From NCBI GenBank assembly GCA_024426085.1, contig CP087974.1:248001-312000 (forward strand): 64,000 bases of DNA, written 5' to 3'. The notes below the pieces were generated by a model. The model was not told where the DNA came from. It was given only the letters and a program-made list of their open reading frames with translations, and ran no database searches. The translations under genes were made by a program, and so were the position numbers. Source of the DNA: Rhizobium sp. RCAM05350 (lineage in GTDB: Bacteria > Pseudomonadota > Alphaproteobacteria > Rhizobiales > Rhizobiaceae). This document shows positions 57,786-64,000 of this stretch, one piece after another (position 1 is the stretch's first letter; every line of letters begins with the position of its first letter).

Positions 57786-59737
57786 TTATTGCATCGCGCC
57801 GGCGAACAGGTCCGCATGGGACTGGAAGAACCGGTCCGTGCCGTAGCGTTGGCCGAACATCATGTCGTGCTGCAGGAAGCGATAGTCGCGAATGAGCGGC
57901 GGGATCGCCTTCTGGCGGCCCCAGGCGGCCGTTTCCTTGCCGGCGGTGTCGACGAGCATGTAGCGATCGATGATGCGATACTTGTCGAAGATATTACCGA
58001 GGAAGCCGGTATAGTAGGGGTGTTCGAAGCCGCCCTGTTTGAGGATTTGGTAGGACAGGAAGGCCGGGCTGATCGTGCCGATATCCTTGACCGGACCGGT
58101 TTTGTTCGACCAGACGACCAGCGGCGTTTCGTGCTGGGCCTTCATCTGCTCGAGCGAGCCTTTGCGCGAGGCGGTGACGTCGTTCATGAAGCCGGTGTTC
58201 GGATAGACCGTGTTGAGCGGCGGCAGGTGATCGCCGAACAGCACGATGATGGTTTCTCGATCGCGCTCCTTGGCCCAGTCCATCAGCATCTTCAGGCTGT
58301 CGTCGGCCTCCTTGATGCCCTGTGCGTAGGTTTCAAGAACCTGCTTGTCGACAGCGGGCAGGTTGCCTTCGACCTTGATGGTGTTCTTGGCATAGCGGTT
58401 GGCCTCATAGGGGCCATGGCCCTGCAAGGTGACCGTGAAGAAGAAGAACGGGTCGCGCAACTGGTCGGCCTGGCGGATGATCTCCTTGGTCAGCGATTCA
58501 TCCGAGGCGAAGATGCCGCGCTTCTGCATAACCGGCAGGTTCTCCTCCGACCTGAACTGCTCGAAGCCGAACGCCTTGTAGACGGCGCTACGGTTCCAGA
58601 ACCATTTCTGGAAGGGGTGCACAGCGCGCGACACGTAGCCCTCGCCACGGAAGAAGGTGGCCAGCGACGGGATCGGGTTGCGGATATACTGCTGATACGG
58701 AATGCTGCCATAGGGCAGGAAGGCATTCGAGAAACCGGTGAGGGCCTCGAATCTGACATTGGCGGTCATGCCGCCGAATTCCGGCGAAAAGACGTTGCCT
58801 GACTGCATCTCGCGGATCGTCGGCATCGGATCAGGCGACAGCTTGACGTTGGGCAGGCGGGGTCGGATCCCAGAAGGATCCGCTCATCAGCACGATGACG
58901 TCGGGCTTGCCGCGATGGGACGTGCCGGCCGGCACCGGCTTGGTCGGGATCTTGTCGATTGCATCAGACACGTAACCGGCCGGCGCCGTAACGTTCGCCA
59001 TCGGCAGGTTGAGCGCAAATGCCATGGTGAAGCCATTATGCCGGTAGTTTTCCGTCTGGTCCCACATGATCGGAATGACCTGCAGGCGGTCACGTACCCA
59101 GGAAAAATTGTTGTAGTCCATCATGTGGTAGAAAGCGCCGAGCAGCGGCAGGGCGACGGCAAACCGCGCCAGGCGCTGGCGCCGGGTGAGCGCGGGAAAA
59201 CGGCGCCAGGCGAAACGGACAAGCCAAGCCAGAGCGGCCACAGCCAAAACGATGCCCACGACGATACCGACAGCCGTCCAGGGACGGTCGCGTACCAGAA
59301 CGGGCATGAGTTCCATGATCTGGCGGCCGAACAGGAAATCCGTGGGGTAAAGCGGGTCGGACAGGAAAATCTGCTTCTGGCGGCTGACAAGTGCCGGGAC
59401 GAGCGCCAGCGGCGCGATCAGGATGACCCCTGAAATTCTCGTGGGCGAAGAGGGCATCGAGCGCCAGGAAGAGCAGAAAGAACACGCCGGCGGTCGTCCA
59501 TGCCGGGCGTGCCGGGTCGAGGAAGAACAGCGCTGCTTCCGTTGCGGAATTACGGGCAATCCATTCGACGCAGAAAATCAATATGATAGACAGAAGCAAG
59601 GACAGCGAGAGATGTCGTGCAATCGAAAGTGCCTTGGCATGGCGGGCGCCGAAACTGATTTGCGGACCATAGGTCCTGGAAGCGGTGGCAGCGATCACTG
59701 CCGATTCAAAACTGGCCAAGGCCGTCTCCAATTTCAT
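57786..59737 (-). CDS. LTA-synthase/OpgB-like phosphoglycerol transferase (sulfatase fold), frame-broken twice
   Basis: About 650 residues. Four to five membrane helices (SLSLLLSIILIFCVEWIA, AGVFFLLFLALDALF, APLALVPALV, VGIVVGIVLAVAALAWLV) precede a periplasmic alkaline-phosphatase/sulfatase domain. The metal-site start reads IVLMSGSFWDPT; members normally have E-S-F/T-F with a metal-binding Glu where G is read here (58883-58885). Later landmarks are GGMTANVRFEALTGFSNAFLPYG, VTLQGHGPYEANRYA and IIVLFGDHLPPLNTVYP. Breaks are at 59431 and about 58826. It probably transfers phosphoglycerol to envelope glycans such as cyclic glucan. The exact acceptor is unknown. Confidence 0.85.
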
Positions 59738-60006
59738 AAAACTGTCGTTCTAATGTCATACAGACGTCATCTTGAACGGAGGATGAATAATTCAAGTGGT
59801 GTTCTCCACTGACTTTTCGGCACTTGTTGCCGATCGGACATGGCCTGAATGGCGGGTTGTGAGCCGCAACGGGAAACCCATCTCACGGGTAGAGTGGATT
59901 TTTTTCTGACTTGGTCGCAAGCACGCGGTATTTTGGTGCGGAATGCGATAAACAGCTCCTCGGATGCCTCACATCCGCGATAGCAAGATCAAGCACAGGC
60001 CTGTTC

Positions 60007-61686
60007 ATGACCGCGCAAAAGACCATTTCCACGACGTTCCGTATCGCTGTTGCCCAGCTCAATCCCACAGTCGGCGATATCACTGGCAATCTTGCCAAGG
60101 CACGCGACGCCTGCGCTGATGCGGCGCGCAGCGGCGCCGATCTGCTTCTTCTGACCGAACTGTTCATTTCCGGTTATCCGCCGGAGGATCTGGTCCTGAA
60201 GCCGGCATTTCTGAAAGCCTGCCAGAAGGCCGTCGATGCACTTGCAGCCGATACCGCCGATGGTGGTCCGGGCGTCGTCGTCGGTTATCCGCGGCAGGGG
60301 GAAGCAGGGCGCCATAACTCCGTTGCTGTTCTGGATGGTGGTCAAGTTCTGGTCGTTCGCGACAAGCCTCGATCTGCCGAACTACGGCGAATTCTGACGA
60401 AAAACGTGTTTTCACTGAAGGCGCGATGCCGGGACCGGTCAATTTTCGCGGCGTGCGGCTCGGCATCCCGATCTGCGAGGAAATCTGGAACGACATGGGC
60501 GTCTGCGAGACGCTGGCCGAAAGCGGCGCCGAGATCCTGCTGGTGCCGAACGGCTCGCCCTATTATCGCGGCAAGATCGATGTGCGCCACCAGGTGGTGC
60601 TCCGCCAGGTGATCGAGACCGGCCTGCCGATGGTTTTTGCCAACCAGCTCGGTGGCCAGGACGAGCTGGTCTTCGACGGCGCCAGCTTTGCCTTCAATGC
60701 CGACAAGCAGCTGGCCTTTCAGATGAGCCAGTTCGAAGAGAGCATTTCCGTCTCTGAATGGCGCAAGAACGGCGAAGCATGGGTTTGTCAGCAGGGCATG
60801 ATGTCGTGGCTGCCGCAGCAGGAGGAAGCCGACTACCGCGCCTGCATGCTGGGCTTTCGTGATTACGTCAACAAGAATGGCTTCAAGAATGTCGTGCTCG
60901 GCCTTTCCGGCGGTATCGATTCGGCGATCTGCGCCGCCCTTGCTGTCGATGCGCTGGGCGAAGAGCGCGTCCGCACGGTGATGCTGCCCTATCGCTACAC
61001 CTCGTCGGATCTGTTCAAGGATGCCGAGGACTGCGCCAAGGCTCTTGGTTGCCGCTACGACATCGTGCCGATCGAGGAGCCGGTGCAGGGGTTCCTCAGC
61101 GCGCTTTCCGAAATGTTCGAGGGCACGGAATCCGGCATTACCGAGGAAAACCTGCAGAGCCGGACGCGGGACGATCCTGATGGCGCTGTCCAACAAGTTC
61201 GGCTCGATGGTGGTGACCACCGGCAACAAGTCGGAAATGTCGGTCGGCTATGCAACGCTCTACGGCGACATGAATGGCGGCTTCAATCCGATCAAGGACC
61301 TCTACAAGATGCAGGTCTACGGGCTTTCGCGCTGGCGCAACACCACTGTGCCACCGGGCGCGCTCGGACCATCCGGCGAGGTGATCCCGAAGAACATCAT
61401 CGACAAGGCGCCTTCGGCCGAGCTTCGTCCAAACCAGACGGACCAGGATCTGCTGCCACCCTATCCGGTGCTCGACGATATCCTCGAATGCCTGGTCGAG
61501 AAGGAGATGGGCACGGAGGAGATCGTGGCGCGCGGCCACGATGAGGCGACGGTGCACCGGATCGAGCACCTGCTCTACATTGCCGAATACAAGCGCCGCC
61601 AGTCGGCACCGGGCGTGAAAATCACCAAGAAGAACTTTGGCCGTGACCGGCGCTATCCGATCACCAACCGGTTCCGTGACCGGTAG
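60007..61686 (+). CDS. nadE: Glutamine-dependent NAD+ synthetase, frame-broken
   Basis: Makes NAD from deamido-NAD, with glutamine as nitrogen donor. The N-terminal nitrilase-type glutaminase shows Glu in [16 protein letters not shown], Lys in the loop EFDEKRVF and Cys in [14 protein letters not shown]. The C-terminal synthetase has the P-loop [61 protein letters not shown], and the end [12 protein letters not shown]. Breaks are near 60366, at 60395 (TTC-T-GACGAA) and near 61168. About 560 residues. It is a single gene followed by the TolB-like gene. Confidence 0.95.
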
Positions 61687-61708
61687 GCTCGACACTGAAG
61701 GAGACGAC

Positions 61709-62544
61709 ATGCGCAGCTCGGTCGAAATCTATACGCTTGAAACCGATACGAGCCGGGTAGTCTGGCAGACGGAACAGCTGGTTGAGGCACCGAACTGGTC
61801 GCCGGATGGGCAGTCACTGGTGATCAATGGCGACGGTCTTTTGTATCGCCTGCCGCTTTCGGGCGGCGAGCCCTGACAGATCGACACTGGCTTTGCGCGC
61901 ACCTGTAACAATGATCATGGCATCTCGCCTGACGGCAAGACCATCGTCATCAGCGACAAGACCGAATTCGGCGCGTCGACGATACACACTCTGCCGGCGG
62001 GTGGCGGTCTGCCGAAACAGGTGACGCAGAACCGGCCTTCCTACTGGCATGGCTGGTCGCCGGACGGAAAGACGCTTGCCTATTGCGGCATCCGTGATCA
62101 GGTGTTCGATATCTACACGATCCCGGTCGAAGGTGGCGAAGAGACCCGCCTGACGTTCGGCGAGGGACGCAATGACGGGCCTGACTATAGCCCCGATGGC
62201 GAATGGATCTATTTCAACTCCAGCCGCACCGGCCGGATGCAGATCTGGCGTGTACGGCCGGATGGTTCGGATGTCACGCGCATCACCGACAGCGACTATG
62301 GCGACTGGTTCCCGCATCCTTCGCCCGACGGCAAGCACCTGCTGGTGATCTCCTATGACGGCGACGTCTTCTGATCATCCGCGTGATCTCGATGTGCGGA
62401 TGCGGCTGATGGATCCGGATGGCGGCAATGCCAGCGTGCTGTTCGACTTGTTCGGCGGGCAGGGCACGATCAACGTTCCCAACTGGTCTCCCTGATGGCA
62501 AGGAATTCGCTTTCGTGCGCTATCAGCCAGCCTCTGGGAATTAA
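61709..62544 (+). CDS. TolB-like beta-propeller protein, in-frame TGA and frame-broken
   Basis: About 278 residues with repeated PD40-type blades: [87 protein letters not shown], and after shifts near 62370 and 62493 a final [17 protein letters not shown]. There is no signal peptide, so it differs from periplasmic TolB. An in-frame TGA occurs at 61874-61876 (GEP-stop-QIDTG) with the frame preserved, consistent with CGA to TGA. It follows nadE by 22 bases and is probably cotranscribed. It may be a damaged but real gene. Confidence 0.78.
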
Positions 62545-62659
62545 CGGATTTCCAACCAGCTTGTTTAAACGAAACTTCCGCTTTCCTTGATAGGCTCCGT
62601 CTCAATCAACGCATGAACCCTGGGGGCAGGTTTCGGCGAACAGGACCGGCGAGGCGGGC

Positions 62660-64000
62660 ATGGCTGTGGTTGTGACGGGGCGAAAAACGGGCAGGGCAGT
62701 TCTGGGAATTCATGCAGCCTGTACGCTGGTCGCGCTGCTGATCGTCGCAAGCCTCGCCTTCGTGCTCGACCGTTCCGTCACCGAGGCAGACCGCTTCGGC
62801 CTGACCTGCCGAGGGGAGACTGGTCGAAAGCGAGATGCGGCACCAGGTCGATGCTGTCGTGCAGTACCAGGCCGAATTGTCCTATTGGGACAAGAGCTTC
62901 GTGCAACTCGCAGACAGGACCTTCACCGATGCTTTCGTCAAGGAAGAGCTGACCGACTGGCTGTGGCGGGATTTTGGTTTTTCCTGGATGATCTTTGCCG
63001 ACGCTTCCGACCGTGCATTGCTGGCCGTGGAGAATGGCCGCAAAGTGGATGCAGACGTGGGCGGGCGCACCCTGAAATGGGTCGAGGACCACATCGAGAA
63101 GGCGAACGATCTTTATGAGACGGCGCTCCTTGCCAAGGGCGGCGGCTGGGCACTGCAATCGATCGAGGCGGACAAGGATGCTCTGGCGGCGCCGCTGCCC
63201 AACATCCACTCTGCGGACCTGCGGATGATCGATGGCAAGATGAGCATTGTCGTGGTGCAGGCCGTTGTTCCCAAGACGATGGACATTCCAGCCGGCCGCC
63301 GCAAGCCAGTGTTCATGATCACTGTCAAGCCTTTCAGCGAACGCATGATCCGTGACATGGAAGACAGGCTCGGAATGTCCAATCTCGGATTTACCCCACT
63401 GCGCCAAGTGCCGGAGGGTTCCATTCACGTGGCGGTCAGCGATTGCTCCCAGCCCGGCTGCATGGTTGCTGCCTGGACGCCGCGCGCACCCGGCAGTTTT
63501 GTCCGCTCCGAGACGCTGCCGAGCGTAATCGTCATTGCAATGCTGGCGGCCTTGGTCATGGCCTTCATCGCCGCCCGGTTCGGCGCCGTCTTTTCGGCGC
63601 TGCAGAGCAGCGAGGCAGAAAACCGGCATCTGGCCAAGCACGATCGCCTGACCGGCCTTTTGAACCGCAGTGGTTTTGATGATGTTCTCCATGCATCACT
63701 GGCGAAGGTCAACGAGCGTCCGTTCTCGCTGCTTTGCCTCGATCTCGACAAGTTCAAGGCGGTCAATGACACCTATGGTCATCCGGCCGGTGATGCGGTG
63801 CTGAAGACGCTGGCCATCCGCTTTGCCGATCGGGTTGCAGATCGTGGGGTTGTTGCGCGGCTCGGCGGCGACGAGTTCATCGTCATCCTCAAACACACGG
63901 TTGCACGCCCGGATGTCATGGCGCTTGCCAGGCGCTGATCGTCGATGCACAGGTGCCGGTGCCATTCGAGGGACAGTTGCTGCGCGTCGGCAGCAGCATC
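62660..64000 (+). CDS. CHASE4-GGDEF signalling protein, partial, frame-broken
   Basis: Runs off the window. The first membrane helix (AACTLVALLIVASLAFVLDRS) is followed by a periplasmic CHASE4-type sensor region (VVQYQAELSYWDKSFVQLADRTF, WLWRDFGFSWMIFADASDRALLAV). A second helix is SVIVIAMLAALVMAFIAARFG, then a GGDEF domain (HDRLTGLLNRSGFDDVL, CLDLDKFKAVNDTYGHPAGDAVLK, VARLGGDEFIVIL). The GGDEF loop is intact, so cyclase activity is plausible. Relatives usually end with an EAL domain beyond this point. Breaks are near 62810 and 63936. Confidence 0.87.

Noticed and set aside
3979..62544. TGA read as tryptophan or selenocysteine (recoding)
   Set aside because: Most TGA stops come from frame shifts. 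The few in-frame TGAs replace Trp in one pseudogene and probably Arg in two genes. Other genes use TGG normally and end with TGA. No selenocysteine insertion-like structure is evident.
2133..63998. Programmed ribosomal frameshifting as an explanation for the split genes
   Set aside because: The break sites differ in every gene, lack slippery heptamers with a downstream structure, and affect genes that are never frameshifted in relatives. The tRNA insertion cannot be explained this way.

Overview
The window looks like a chromosomal segment of a Rhizobiaceae alphaproteobacterium (Rhizobium/Agrobacterium group). The evidence is the high-GC codon use, a LexA gene with an alphaproteobacterial GAAC-N7-GAAC SOS box, a class II (plant-type) DAHP synthase next to gor and rpiA, a GT21 lipid glycosyltransferase, a PleC/PdhS-like histidine kinase, Usg, DUF2270 and DUF1289 proteins, and octopine-type polar amino-acid permeases. 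The content is almost entirely core and housekeeping genes. I see no prophage, integron, insertion sequence, CRISPR array or conjugation module.

Layout. 0-5 kb: end of a LysE-like exporter, an APH(3'')-type streptomycin phosphotransferase, tRNA-Asn, lexA, tRNA-Cys, a small conserved-looking protein, and a decayed ABC-2 permease. 5-10 kb: GT21 glycosyltransferase, secreted protein, cobS-DUF1289-retropepsin operon, divergent cobT, dgkA. 10-14 kb: ferric-iron-type ABC transporter. 14-20 kb: sensor kinase, thermonuclease plus UDG-like pair, Lrp-type regulator, AlkD-like repair protein, a beta-hydroxyacid dehydrogenase, SsuA-like binding protein. 20-28 kb: an unusual membrane protein, GFA protein, TPR-methyltransferase, DUF2270, SDR, Usg, polar amino-acid ABC transporter. 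28-34 kb: repeat-rich OmpA-family protein, polysaccharide deacetylase, mobA-mobB, EamA transporter. 34-43 kb: chemoreceptor, NTF2-like protein, moaA, DUF971, MarR regulator with divergent hydrolase, PPOX flavoprotein, M15 peptidase, diguanylate cyclase. 43-54 kb: fumC, L,D-transpeptidase, gph, rpiA, DUF2059, gor, DAHP synthase, second GFA protein. 54-64 kb: a two-winged-helix protein, TadG/TadE, DUF1003, LTA-synthase-like enzyme, nadE, TolB-like propeller, and a CHASE4-GGDEF protein running off the end.

The dominant property of the window is damage to reading frames. About 38 of roughly 60 genes carry one or more small indels, with around 55-60 events in total. Essential genes (fumC, nadE, rpiA, lexA, the DAHP synthase) and the T-loop of tRNA-Asn are affected. 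In nearly every case the downstream frame continues the same protein family without loss. I therefore annotate each such gene as one locus across the break and regard most breaks as sequencing or assembly error. Many of the insertions that can be placed fall between the C and G of a CpG step. A few lesions look like true decay or nonsense changes: the ABC-2 permease, and in-frame TGA codons in the HisM-like permease and the TolB-like protein.

Functional links: several operons are tight, with ATGA overlaps (cobS-DUF1289-protease, ferric permease-ATPase, thermonuclease-UDG, HisQ-HisM, mobA-mobB) or a TAATG junction (dehydrogenase-AlkD). Molybdenum cofactor genes (moaA, mobA, mobB), cobalamin genes (cobS, cobT), cell-envelope genes (L,D-transpeptidase, M15 peptidase, OmpA, LTA-synthase-like, GT21) and c-di-GMP or chemotaxis genes are represented. 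I did not find a convincing new multi-gene system. The best candidates for new biology are single genes: the membrane protein at 20.2-21.9 kb, the SDR lacking its catalytic YxxxK, and the two-winged-helix protein at 53.6-54.6 kb.
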